Below are positions 37,358 through 47,401 of a stretch of DNA of 64,000 nucleotides, in pieces. Both the position numbers and the translations under genes were made by a program. Every line of letters begins with the position of its first letter. Position 1 is the first letter of the stretch. Source of the DNA: Aralia elata (Eukaryota > Streptophyta > Magnoliopsida > Apiales > Araliaceae); assembly GCA_034770075.1 (NCBI GenBank), contig CM068379.1, positions 27,713,506-27,777,505 of the forward strand, written 5' to 3'. The notes below the pieces were generated by a model that saw nothing but the letters and a program-made list of their open reading frames with translations, did no database searches and had not been told where the DNA came from.

Positions 37358-38192
37358 AGCATGCACATATAGACACTAAAACCACCAAGTGAACTAAAAG
37401 ATCAAACCTAGGGTGCAAGAATTAAATTTAAATATACCTATTACATTTAAACCCGGGCTCCAATACAAACGGGTCTTCAAGCACTCCTTGCTCCTTTGTC
37501 TCCAATTCTTCAAAATAATTCTAACTAATCCTATTACATGAACTATTTACTATAATAGAAACCATGATCAGCAGTTAAGGGAAAGTACATAGGAGAGAGA
37601 TAGAATTTACATTAAGAAAAATTAGAGAAGACGAGGTACGCAGATCCCATTTATAAATACCCATTTATTCAAGCATCCTCTAAAATAAATACAATTACAC
37701 ATTGGTCATTAGTCCATAATCAATCTCATTTATTATCATACATATCTCCATATGCATCAATAAATAACATTCATCTCATGAATAATAAAATCATTCCATA
37801 TATGCATTGATATCATTTAATGGGCCATATTAGTTAGTATAAAATTCAATTTCAACTCCAATTAGTTATCATGGAATCCAATTCCAACTCTAATTAGTTA
37901 TCATGAAATTCAATTCCAATTAAAATAAACTTCTTTATTTTAATCTTATTCCAAATCAAAATAAACTCTTTTATTTTAATTTATCCAATTTTGAATAAAA
38001 ATAAACTCCGTTATTTTTTTAATCAAATTCCAAATCAAAATAAACTTCTTTATTTTAATTTACAGAAATAAAAAAAATAAGGTCAACCCTTGATCATAAA
38101 CTTTTAAAATAAATAATCAAACAAGTCTTTAAGTCAAATTTCAAACCCAGAATTATATAGTTTAAATATTAAACATTCTGGTTCATAATAAA

Positions 38193-38264
38193 AGTGATTC
38201 TGGTGTAGTGGTAAAGCTTCCAACATATGACCAATAGGTTAAGGGTTCAAAACCCTCTAGCCCC
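38193..38264 (+). ncRNA. tRNA-like relic or tRNA-derived SINE head
   Basis: An A-box-like TGGTGTAGTGG (38201-38211) is followed 43 bp later (start to start) by a B-box-like GGTTCAAAACC within a perfect T-arm-like stem, AGGGTT-CAA-AACCCT (38242-38256). The acceptor arm pairs poorly, so it is not an intact tRNA. A SINE head or a decayed tRNA pseudogene are both possible. It lies antisense in the copia leader. Confidence 0.45.
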
Positions 38265-38287
38265 AAATTAATTATTTTATTTTTAAA

Positions 38288-38410
38288 GTTTGACCAGTCA
38301 GCGCCACGTCAACAGTCAACAGTTGACTAGTCAGTGCCACATCAGCAATATGTGCCACGTCATCAGTTGACCAGTCAACGATCAACGTTTGATCATTGAC
38401 TTTGACCAAC
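38288..38410. promoter_or_regulatory. Cluster of TTGAC (W-box core) and GCCACGTC motifs
   Basis: Within about 120 bp there are eight TTGAC cores counting both strands and two GCCACGTC (ACGT-core) sites, arranged as degenerate repeats of 'gaccagtcarygccacgtca'. W-box cores are bound by plant WRKY factors. It lies within 280 bp of the 5' LTR. Confidence 0.5.
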
Positions 38411-38551
38411 GTTTTTTTTAAAAAAATTTATTTTTTTTAAATAAAAAAAATAAAATAATTTTACACAAACAGTTATGCCCAATTAAGTTGTTCTAAACAC
38501 ATATCAATGTATATACAGAATCAAAACAATTAATAATTCGCATAAAGTTTC

Positions 38552-38564
38552 GCTCTTGATACCA
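38552..38564 (-). other. Copia primer binding site
   Basis: The minus strand reads TGGTATCAAGAGC one base inside the LTR end, complementary to the initiator Met tRNA end apart from one extra A. It sets the minus orientation. Confidence 0.85.
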
Positions 38565-38565
38565 C

Positions 38566-40363
38566 TGTTAAGTTTGTATAACACGAACATGCAATCAAAT
38601 TATATAAATAAAGCGGAAGCGCGATAAAATCAGATTTTAAAATTTTATACAAACCATCACCATGATCTTTCTTTATGCATAATTATTAATTAAACGAAAG
38701 AGATGAAGAATAAGAATTATACCGATGTAGAATTCTAGCTTCCTCAGATACAAGTTCACCTCCAATTCCTTCACGTTCTCCTTGAATTCCACCGATTAAA
38801 TTCCTTCCTTTGATCAATGTTAGCCACCCAAGTGTTTGGCCTCTAGAGGTGATCCACCAAGGAATAATATGTGTTCAAGAAGATGGGTGTTAGCAAAACC
38901 CTAGTTTCTATCTCTATAGAAATTGTAAGTACTCTCCACAATTCTTATGCAAGAGTGTGTAACCCCAATCTATAATAAGACTTCTATTATTTATAGATGT
39001 AGGAAAACTCTTCCCTAAACTATTTAGGATTAGAGTTTCTATTCTAATTAAACTCCTTTAATTAAATTAAACTCCTAATCTTATTAGGAATTCATGAGAG
39101 AGTACTTCTATTAATTAATTCTCAATCCTTATTAGGAATTAAATAATAGTAATAGTAATAATAATAATAAGAATCCTCTTATTAATTTATATTTAATATT
39201 TCTAAAATATTAAATAATAAATATTAAGCTATTTAATTTATTATATCTCTATAAATTAAATTAAATACCCTGAACGTATTACTATAATTATGTCATTTAC
39301 TTCCTAAACAAATATTTTCCTTTTACGTTGTGACCCTTTAGGTTCTCCATATTAAACCGGTTGGGAATAAATCTATTAGAACAATTTTAATCTTATTTAA
39401 ATAAATAAATTAAACTGTTTAATTCATTTAATTAAATAATATTTATTCTATAATAAGGGCAAGCCCCCTTAGCGATCAACGACTTTCCAGATAATATAGA
39501 TTTCAACATTAATCACAAAAGAACCTTTTAGTGAATAGTTACCGTGCAATTCAATCTTTCTACCATACAATGTCCCAATTAAATATAAGACATGGAATTA
39601 CTGTTAAGTCATATTTTATTTAATTATATGTATTTCGATTTTCAAATGCACAACTCTAAATAATGCAAATTAGAAACTCCTTTCTAATTTCATTCTGCCT
39701 TGGCCAAGGACTGCTGAGTTGTCATTTATCGAATCACATAGGACATTCACATCTTTTACTAGATGTGGTAGATTCTTTATTGATCATACACATATCTCAA
39801 TGTACAACTCATTATACCCAATCATACCCTTTGATATACCCTAAAGGTTTTAATGGACATGTCAAAGTATATCTCATCATACACAAGATACTATGATGAT
39901 CTCAAGTCCAAGGATCACTTGTACTACTATCACTAGAATTATTCCTATTGACAGACGAGTAAAACTCCATTAGGTATTCCTTAGCAAGCCACGTTCAGTG
40001 AACTTATTCTCCAATAAGCACCTACATACTTGCTTTAGTGTCTCCATACAAATGATTATGAGATCAATCATCATCTTCCTAAGAGCAAACAACGTATGTA
40101 CTAATCTATCCGGATTCACTAATTCCCTTTTTAATAATCCAACGATTAGGAACGATTTTAGTTTGGGAGCTATCTAGAATTTAGATCTCATTAGCATAGT
40201 CACCATCATGATTCTAAAAGCATTGCACAAAACTATGCGTTTATCACATTTAATATAACAACACAACGTAGATAATGTAAAATGCCTTTAATAGCCGAAT
40301 AAGATTACAGAGTATATGCTACATCATATCAAATATGATTAGCTTGCGTGCATACTACTTTTA
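38566..40363 (-). repeat. Copia 5' LTR (1798 bp)
   Basis: It matches 28348-33169 minus the solo LTR. The LTR start on the minus strand reads TAAAAGTAGTATGCACGC, where nearby inverted copies have TGAAAG, so the terminal TG has become TA. Confidence 0.9.
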
Positions 40364-40617
40364 GACTGTACTACTGGTGCAAAATGATGAGTTGTATTAA
40401 ATAAAAGATATTGCTTACAAGATTTGCCATTTTCAAAAATAATCTGATGTTTACATGTGCTTCACGTTTTAGACTTCCTAGTTGTTCTCCTTGTACTCTG
40501 ATTCTTCTTCTTCTTCCCTTGATAGCTTTCGCTCCTGGTGATCTGACTCTCCCCCTTTGTACATTATCTCCTTCATGCTATCCCCCTTTGTACATTCTCT
40601 CCTTCATGCTTACTTCT
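40364..40617. repeat. 254-bp spacer, copy 1, between opposed copia LTR ends
   Basis: Non-LTR DNA lying between a minus-oriented LTR end (to 40363) and a plus-oriented LTR start (from 40618). It contains 'tccccctttgtacatt' twice. Copy 2 is at 40853-41106. The frames in it (40411-40620 plus, 40860-41135 minus) have no recognised domain. Confidence 0.75.
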
Positions 40618-40721
40618 TGAAAGTAATATGCACACAAGTCAATCATATTTGATATGATGTAGCATATACTTTGTAATCTTATTCATTTATTAATAAAAGT
40701 ATTAAAGGCATTTTACATTAT
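40618..40721 (+). repeat. Copia LTR start, plus orientation, truncated
   Basis: It begins TGAAAGTAATATGCACAC, the inverted equivalent of the LTR ends at 40363 and 40852, and stops after about 104 bp. Confidence 0.8.
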
Positions 40722-40852
40722 CTATGGGTTTATCACATTTAATATAACAACACAACGTAGATAAAGTAAAATGCCTTTAATAGCTGAATAAGATTACAAA
40801 GTACATGCTACATCATATCAAATATGATTGCCTTGCGTGCATACTACTTTCA
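40722..40852 (-). repeat. Copia LTR end, minus orientation, truncated
   Basis: It resumes at 'tgggtttatcacattt' and runs to 'gcatactactttca'. Together with 40618-40721 it forms an inverted repeat of about 100-bp arms with almost no loop. Confidence 0.8.
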
Positions 40853-41106
40853 AACTGTACTACTGGTGCAAAATGATGAGTTGTATTAAATAAACGATAT
40901 TGCTTACAAGATTTGCCATTTTCAAAAATAATTTGATGTTTACATGTGCTTCACGTTTTAGACTTCCTGGTTGTTCTCCTTGTACTCTGATTCTTCTTCT
41001 TCTCCCCTTGATAGCTTTCGCTCCTGGTGATCTGACTCTCCCCCTTTGTACATTTTCTCCTTCATGATATCCCCCTTTGTACATTCTCTCCTTCATGCTT
41101 ACTTCT
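40853..41106. repeat. 254-bp spacer, copy 2
   Basis: Nearly identical to 40364-40617, again flanked by a minus LTR end on the left and a plus LTR start on the right. Confidence 0.8.
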
Positions 41107-42306
41107 TGAAAGTAATATGCACACAAGTTAATCATATTTGATATGATGTAGTATATAGTTTGTAATCTAATTCATTTATTAATAAAAGTATTAAAGGCAT
41201 TTTACATTATCTACATGATGTTGTTATTTTATATGTGATAAACCCGTAGTTTTAAGTAATGCTTTTAGAATCATGATGAAGATCATGCTAATAAGATCTA
41301 AATTCTAGATAGCTTAAAAACTAAAATTGTTCCTAATAATTGGATTACTACAAGGGGATTAGTGAATCCGGATAGATTAGTACATACGTTGCTTGCACTT
41401 AGGAAGAGGATGATTGATCTCATAATCATTTGTGTGGAGACACTAAAGCAAGTATGTAGGTGCTTATTGGAGAATGAGTTCACTGAACGTGACTCATTAA
41501 GGAATACCTAATGTAGTTTTACTCGCCTGTCAATAGAAATTCCTCTAGTGATAGAAGTACAAGTGATCCTTGGACTTGAGATCATCATAGTATCTTGTGT
41601 ATGATAAGTTATACTTTGACATGTCCCTTAAGACATTTAGGGTATATCAAAAGGTATGATTGGGTATAATAAGTTGTACATGGAGATAGGTGAATGATCA
41701 ACAAAGAATCTACCACATCTAGTAAAAGATGTGAATGTCCTATGTGATTCGATAAATGACAACTCAATAGTCATTGGCCAAGGCAGAATGAAATTAGAAA
41801 GGAGTTTCTAATTTGCATTATTTAGAGTTGTGCATTTGGGAATTGAAATACATATAATTAAATAAAATAAGACTTTACAAATAATTCTATGTCTTATATT
41901 TAATTGGGACATTGTATGGTAGAAGGATTTAATTGTACGGTAACTATTCACTAAAAGGTTCTTTTGTGATTAATGTTGAAATCTATATTATCTGGAAAGT
42001 CGTTGATCGCTAAGGGGGCTTACCTTATTGTAGAATAAATGTTATTTATTTAAATGAATTAAATAGTTTAATTTATTTATTTAAATAAGATTAGAATTGT
42101 TCTAATTGATTTATTCACAACCGGTTTAATATGGAGAATCTAAAGGGTCACACCGCAAAAAGAAAAATATTTATGTAGGAAGTAAATGGCATAATCGTAA
42201 TAATAAATTAAGTGTATTTAATTTAGTTTATGGAGATAGAATAAATTAAATAGCTTAATTTTATTATTTAATATTTTAGAAATATTAAATATAAATTAAT
42301 AAGAGG

Positions 42307-42347
<41 letters not shown>

Positions 42348-42348
42348 T
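41107..42348 (+). repeat. Copia LTR, plus orientation, cut by the Tat-like LTR
   Basis: This is the reverse complement of the 28348-33169 / 38566-40363 LTRs, about 1.24 kb of an expected 1.8 kb, ending in its (TTA)n tract exactly where TGTAGACACCC begins. The antisense frame 41298-41483 is an LTR artefact. Confidence 0.85.
42309..42343. repeat. (TTA)n microsatellite
   Basis: The inverted counterpart of the AAT run in the other copia LTRs, at the breakpoint with the Tat-like LTR. Confidence 0.9.
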
Positions 42349-44070
42349 TGTAGACACCCAAATTTTGCGTTCCCTATGCTAACCGTGACAGGAGGGCAAA
42401 ATCGTCAATTGAACCGACCTGCGGGAGCGAAGAATGGGCACTAGTGCGAACACTCGACGCCACCGCGACGATTTGCAGTCAAAACCGACGTGACAACAAG
42501 GCCATCCGAAATGAGCATTCCCGAATAATGTGTCACGTGTCACAGTAATTCCCGGACTGCAAAATACAGGCCTTTCGGTGAAAACCGACAGCACGATGCG
42601 AGAATCGAGGTGCGGTGCAGAAACCGAGGAGAATTAAATAACTAAAGTGCATGGCGGGCTGAGTGCATGGCAGGCTAAGGCCAGCCGCAGATCAATCTGC
42701 GGCTGGACTTAGCCAGCCTACTTCAGCACATTTCCTTCATTCAGTGATACAGAGAGAGTTGGTAGATCGGAAGAGCAGAAGAATAAGCAGCAGCAGCACG
42801 GAAATTCAAAGAAAAAACAGCAGAATTTTGCAAACCAAATAGAGAGAAAAGAGAGAAAATATTGAGGAGTTATATCTCTTTTATGAGATTGTATCACATA
42901 TATTCCCTGCTCTAATTAATATACAAGTTTACATCCACTTTGATATCATTTGCAAGGTGAAATTCTCCTTATTTTTGCAATTTCTATCATATCATTTGGT
43001 CAAATTAAATGTAGTTTTCATGTAATTTATGGTGGAATAATGAATTAGGGATTATTAGTGAGGGTTCCATCGGAACAAAATTCTTCCTAATAACTCGATG
43101 ATATTTATTTATTGATTTTTTGTTTGTTTTACGGTGCTATATTGGGCGCGGTTCCTTTAGATCGCTATTTTAAGATGTCTTGGTATTGTTAGATTATCCG
43201 TGTTGGTTACTTCTTGTAATATCTGGTTGTGGGTGTGTGGAAATTTGGGTGTGAGCCTAGGAAAGCGACCCCGTGGTCCAAATCCGATGATGGACCTCTT
43301 TTGATGTAAGAAGTAGGAACGAGGTAGTTTTCATTGTAAATATGTAATCGTCGGGCCTTAAAACGACGCTAAGGCGAGAATCGTGTTTAAGGCCCCGTCA
43401 TAGTGAAAGTATGCGATTGTTGGCGTTCGAGGTTATTTTGATGGCTTACATGCCCATGAATAGCCCCAACGCATTTTAATGCTTGATTTGATTTATGACA
43501 CAAAATTGATTTCAAAACTAAACGATAAGATTTCCATAAAATCAATCAAATCAGGTTATTAGAATCACGAGGCTAAAATTTGGGAGTGCTAATGAATGTC
43601 GATCCCTTTTAACGAGAAGGCAAAAGAAATCGTTTTCAAAACATCACAAAAAATGGTTTTATAAAAATAAATAATGTTTTATTAAATCCTTGTGCATAGG
43701 GTTAAAGAGATCCTAGAGGTTGCCCATCATTTGAATTATGAAAGCAACGTATAGATCTCGATTCCTATTTTGACGAGGGTTTAAAAACTCTTGCTTTGCC
43801 AAAACGACACCCAATTGAAAAACTTTACAGTTCTTGACAATCAAAATTAAACCGTTCTAAAGAACAAAGCTTTCTCGTATAAATCGAAGGACATTCTAAA
43901 GCACTCTCAAAACACGACTTTCCATAAAAACCCCAAATGATTCTTTCATACAAACTCACCACAACATTCACATGGGCACACACACACACATACACACATA
44001 TACACATTTCATGAATTAAAGGATAGGAAAGTATCAAGATTGCGGTAACCGTGTTTCACGGAAGTCGGGG
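42349..44070 (+). repeat. Tat-like LTR, plus orientation, truncated
   Basis: It opens TGTAGACACCC and corresponds to the reverse complement of 59080-60843, with moderate divergence. It ends within 'gtttcacggaagtcgggg', lacking the last 150-160 bp. Joined to it at a GGGG microhomology is a minus-oriented LTR of the same family. It contains the palindrome at 42681-42706 and an (AC)n tract at about 43977-44005. No internal region of its own survives. Confidence 0.8.
42681..42706. promoter_or_regulatory. 26-bp near-perfect palindrome in the Tat-like LTR
   Basis: Arms CCAGCCGCAGAT and ATCTGCGGCTGG are separated by CA, giving perfect 12-bp arms. Weaker versions lie at 44703-44728 and 60534-60559 in the other LTRs, and three direct copies of the core lie at 46318-46383. 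Its function is unknown. Confidence 0.6.
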
Positions 44071-45022
44071 GGTCGCGTTCCTAGGCTCACACCCGATATT
44101 GCTACATACCCACAAAATGAATACTACAAAACTAATCAACACGGATTTGCCTAATACACCGTGATATCCGAAAATGACAATCTAAATAAATCACACCCAA
44201 TGAATCATGATAAACAAGCTAGAAATTTCACTCACTGGATATCCTTGGGTTATTAGGAAGAATTTTGTTCCGATGGAAACCTTACTAATAATCCCTAATC
44301 CATGATTGTCCAACAAGATACATGAAGATTACATTTAATTTAACCAACCAATACGATATAAATTGCTAGAACAAAGAGAAATCTTACCTTGCAAATGATC
44401 TCAAATAGATGTAAACTTGTATATTTGAAATATGATTAGAAGGATATTTGCTACAACAAAAATCAAAAGAGTAAAAATCTTCTCTTTTTTCTCTCTTTTC
44501 TTCCTATTTTGTTGCAAAAACTTGCTCCTTTTCCTCTCTATTTCCGTGTTCTTGCTGCTGCAGAATTCTTCTTCTTTTCCCAAATTTCTGAACTCTTCAA
44601 CTCCCTGTATGCTGCACGAAACTGAGCTGAAATAGGCTGAAATCCACTCGCCTGATTTTGAGTTCCGTGTTTCGAGTTCCGTGTTTTCAAAAGGCGCACT
44701 ATTTGGCCGCAGATCAATCCGCGGCTGGACGGTTTGACTTTCTCGATTTTTATGCCACGCATCGATTTTCGTGCTGTAGCGTCGGTTTTCGCTGACAGGC
44801 TCGTATTTTGCAGTCCGGGAATTTCCGGGAGACGTGCCACCTCATTCGGGAATGCCCGCTTCGGACGGCATTATTGCCACGTCAGCTTTGGTCGCCAATC
44901 ATTGCGGTGGTGTTGGACGTTCGCACTTGTGCCCACTCCTTCGCTCCCGCAAGCCGGTTCAATTGACGATTTTGCCCTCCTGTCATGGTTAGTACCGGGA
45001 ACGCAAAAATTGGGTGTCTACA
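44071..45022 (-). repeat. 3' LTR of the Tat-like element (truncated)
   Basis: It matches 59890-60843 closely, ends 'gggtgtctaca', and is missing about 1 kb of its distal part at the inverted junction. Open frames in it (44432-45057 plus, 44401-45124 minus) recur in the 5' LTR and have no domain. Confidence 0.9.
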
Positions 45023-45036
45023 GCTGCCCCTCTTTA
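45023..45036 (-). other. Polypurine tract of the Tat-like element
   Basis: The minus strand reads 'aaagaggggcagc' directly before the LTR start TGTAGACACCC. Confidence 0.85.
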
Positions 45037-45205
45037 TCATGTTTATGCAATGTTTAATGAAATGAACAGGATAAAGAATAGACACTCGATGCATGAATGA
45101 CAGTGCACAAGGATGACAACACATACGTGATGTAACGCGTAGGATTTAGGATGCAACGCAAGATGCAATGGATGCAAAACATTCATAAAAGGGTGTCAAT
45201 GCGGA

Positions 45206-46270
45206 TGATCGTCTTGTCGGGGCCGGGTTTCGTCGCCGGTCACCCATCTCGCAATCGCCGGTTATCGTCCCCGGTCGATCGTCTCGTTGGGGCCGGGTAT
45301 CGTCGCCGGTTGGTTATCTTGTCGGAGCCAGTTTTCGTCGCCGGACATCCATCTTATAATCGCCGGTTATCGTCGCCGGTCGATTGTCTCGTCGGGGCCG
45401 GGTATCGTCGCCGGTCACCCATCTCGTAACCCCCGGTTATCGTCGCCGGTTGGTTATCTTGTCGGAGCCGGTTTTCGTCGCCGGACATCCATCTCGTAAT
45501 CGCCGGTTATCGTCGCCGGTCGATTGTCTCGTCGGGGCCGGGTATCGTCGCCGGTCACCCATCTCGTAACCCCCGGTTATCGTCGCCGGTTGGTTATCTT
45601 GTCGGAGCTGGTTTTCATCGCCGGACATCCATCTCATAATCGCCGGTTATCGTCGCCGGTCGATTGTCTCGTCGGGGCCGGGTATCGTCGCCGGTCACCC
45701 ATCTCGTAACCCCCGGTTATCGTCGCCGGTTGGTTATCTTGTCGGAGCCGGTTTTCGTCGCCGCACATCCATCTCATAATCGCTGGTTATCGTCGCCGGT
45801 CGATTGTCTCGTCGGGGCCGGGTATCGTCGCCGGTCACCCATCTCGTAACCCCCAGTTATCGTCGCCGGTTGGTTATCTTGTCGGAGCCGGTTTTCGTCG
45901 CCGGACATCCATCTCGTAATCGTCGGTTATCGTCGCCGGTCGATTGTCTCGTCGGGGCCGGGTATCGTAGCCGGTCACCCATCTCGTAACCCCCGGTTAT
46001 CGTCGCCGGTTGGTTATCTTGTCGGAGCCGGTTTTCGTCACCGGATATCCATCTCATAATCGCCGGTTATCGTCGCCGGTCGATTGTCTCGTCGGGGCCG
46101 GGTATCGTCGCCGCTCACCCATCTCGTAACCCCCGGTTATCGTTGCCGGTTGGTTATCTTGTCGGAGCTGGTTTTCGTCGCCGGACATCCATCTCGTAAT
46201 CGCTGATTATTGTCGCCGGTCGATTGTCTCGTCGGGGCCGGGTATCGTCGCCGGTCACCCATCTCGTAAT
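45206..46270. repeat. GC-rich tandem array: 35-bp subunits in a 140-bp higher-order repeat
   Basis: About 30 subunits of 35 bp, most ending 'atcgtcgccggt'. Four subunit types (starting cgattgtctcg, cacccatctcg, tggttatcttg, catccatctcg) recur in fixed order, so the landmark GTCGGGGCCGGGTATCGTCG returns every 140 bp at 45392, 45532, 45672, 45812, 45952, 46092 and 46232. The first units have a different order. It is CpG-rich in an otherwise AT-rich window. The open frames through it exist only because the repeat lacks stops, and a 35-bp unit shifts frame each time. Confidence 0.95.
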
Positions 46271-46317
46271 TTATTTAACTAAACACATCGAACGGCTGCA
46301 AGGGGGACCCACCAGGG

Positions 46318-46383
46318 CCAGCCGCAAATGGATCTGTGGCCAGTCGCAGATTGATCTGCGGCCAGCCGCAGATAGATCTGCGG
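46318..46383. repeat. Three 22-bp palindromic units
   Basis: Units at 46318-46339, 46340-46361 and 46362-46383 each read like CCAGCCGCAGATnGATCTGCGG and are close to self-complementary. They match the LTR palindrome at 42681-42706. Confidence 0.85.
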
Positions 46384-47013
46384 CCAAGATCGGTTTCTTA
46401 AGCGGCTGCCACTTCCAGATCTGTCACTTTCAACTTTGTACCCCACATAGATTCTTGCGGTTTTGCTCGTTTGCAAGGACCTTTTATTGAGTTTCCAACC
46501 TTTCTGCAAAAACTGCTCCGGTAGGATCGTTCTACGCGCTACAGGTAACACTTTGACCGTTCACTTTTCAATTTCGTCAATATTTTGCTATACATTTGAT
46601 TATTTACATGTTAGATATAGAAATGTATGCTTTACAATGATATGCTATGTATTATTGAATATACATGCTATATATCAACTGTGTGAGTCATATTTTATGC
46701 TCATGATGCGGTCCCACATACTGTTATTCCCTTTTTTGAAAGAAAACCATGCATTATGGTCCTTTACATGCTGTAATTACACATATGAATGCAAATTTGA
46801 TCTGTTTGAGGATTGGATTGATGGAAAACATGTTTGGCTTATGCCTGGGATGTCCATTTTATAAACGGAACTCTGCCGATATTTTTTTTTTTTTCATTCA
46901 CATACCATAAACATACATCATGTTGCATTAATTCTACGATAAATACTGGAATATTTGTAACACAATTAAAAGAAAGGGAACTTACCTTCCTCCTGGCCTG
47001 TTCTATTCCAGCT
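46384..47013 (+). other. Presumed upstream region of the antisense genes
   Basis: No domain-bearing frame. It contains TATA-like stretches at about 46612-46622 and 46668-46678, and a 'ttctattccag' just before the ATG at 47014 that could be a splice acceptor. Promoter status is inference from position only. Confidence 0.35.
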
Positions 47014-47319
47014 ATGGATCCCGACGCTCCTAGTAGCTCTTCTGCGTCTCGGACCTCGGGTGTTCGCCGTCGTAGGACTGCACCTGCCCCTGTTCTTCCT
47101 CGGACCCGTCAGGCTCGCCGCTTGGCGGAGGCTGTCATCCGTCCCGATCATCCGGACGTTGAGGAGGCTGCTCCTCCGGAGGTCGTGGCAGAGGGGCCAT
47201 CCTCCAGCACACCGGCTCCATCTACTCATCAGGCTCCTTCTGACGCCCCTGTGCAGATACCCGATCTTTTGGGTCGGGATCTCAGTCGTCACCCCTCGGC
47301 ATCTCTTGTAGCTAATGAG

Positions 47320-47401
47320 GTATATTCAATTCCCTTCTCATTTCATTCTCATTTTCTCAATTCTCCTTTTATCTGGACTGACCCATTGGTGATTGTCCCA
47401 G
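47320..47401 (+). other. Intron 1 of antisense gene 1
   Basis: Donor GAG/GTATAT, acceptor GTCCCAG/GTGCCC, pyrimidine-rich, phase 0 on both sides. Confidence 0.7.

Larger units (their letters stand above)
36590..38551 (-). other. Copia 5' leader region (about 2 kb, non-coding)
   Basis: AT-rich, with no long frame. It contains four 'TGTGACACA'-type motifs, a long (TA)n run, a tRNA-like segment and a W-box-rich cluster, listed separately. Confidence 0.65.
28348..40363 (-). mobile_element. Degenerate Ty1/copia element with both LTRs
   Basis: Both LTRs open TGTTARGTTTGTATAAC in plus coordinates and end 'gcatactactttta'. On the minus strand the order is 5' LTR (38566-40363), PBS, about 2 kb leader, gag, protease, integrase, RT, RNase H, polypurine tract and 3' LTR (28348-33169, itself split by a solo LTR). 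Gag-PR-IN-RT-RH is the copia order. Stops and frameshifts are dense. The 5-bp flanks (GCACT left, GACTG right) do not match, so one end may be rearranged. Confidence 0.85.

Noticed and set aside
37221..37418. Minus-strand frame with a Tyr-Ile run
   Set aside because: It is a translation of the (TA)n microsatellite.
40411..41135. Frames in the duplicated 254-bp spacer (plus 40411-40620, minus 40860-41135)
   Set aside because: The two spacer copies do not keep the same frame open on the same strand, and no domain is visible.
44432..45057. Frames in the Tat-like LTR, repeated at 60272-60872
   Set aside because: Both copies sit in LTRs on several frames and strands, with no domain. A coding role is not supported.
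45151..46057. Overlapping open frames of about 60 codons repeated through 45151-46057 on both strands, encoding repeated RRGRVSSPV-like peptides
   Set aside because: They arise because the 35-bp tandem unit lacks stops. The unit is not a multiple of three, so the peptide changes frame with every unit, and there is no start context or domain.
45206..46270. CRISPR-like array
   Set aside because: There are no unique spacers; all subunits are related, and the context is plant retrotransposon DNA.
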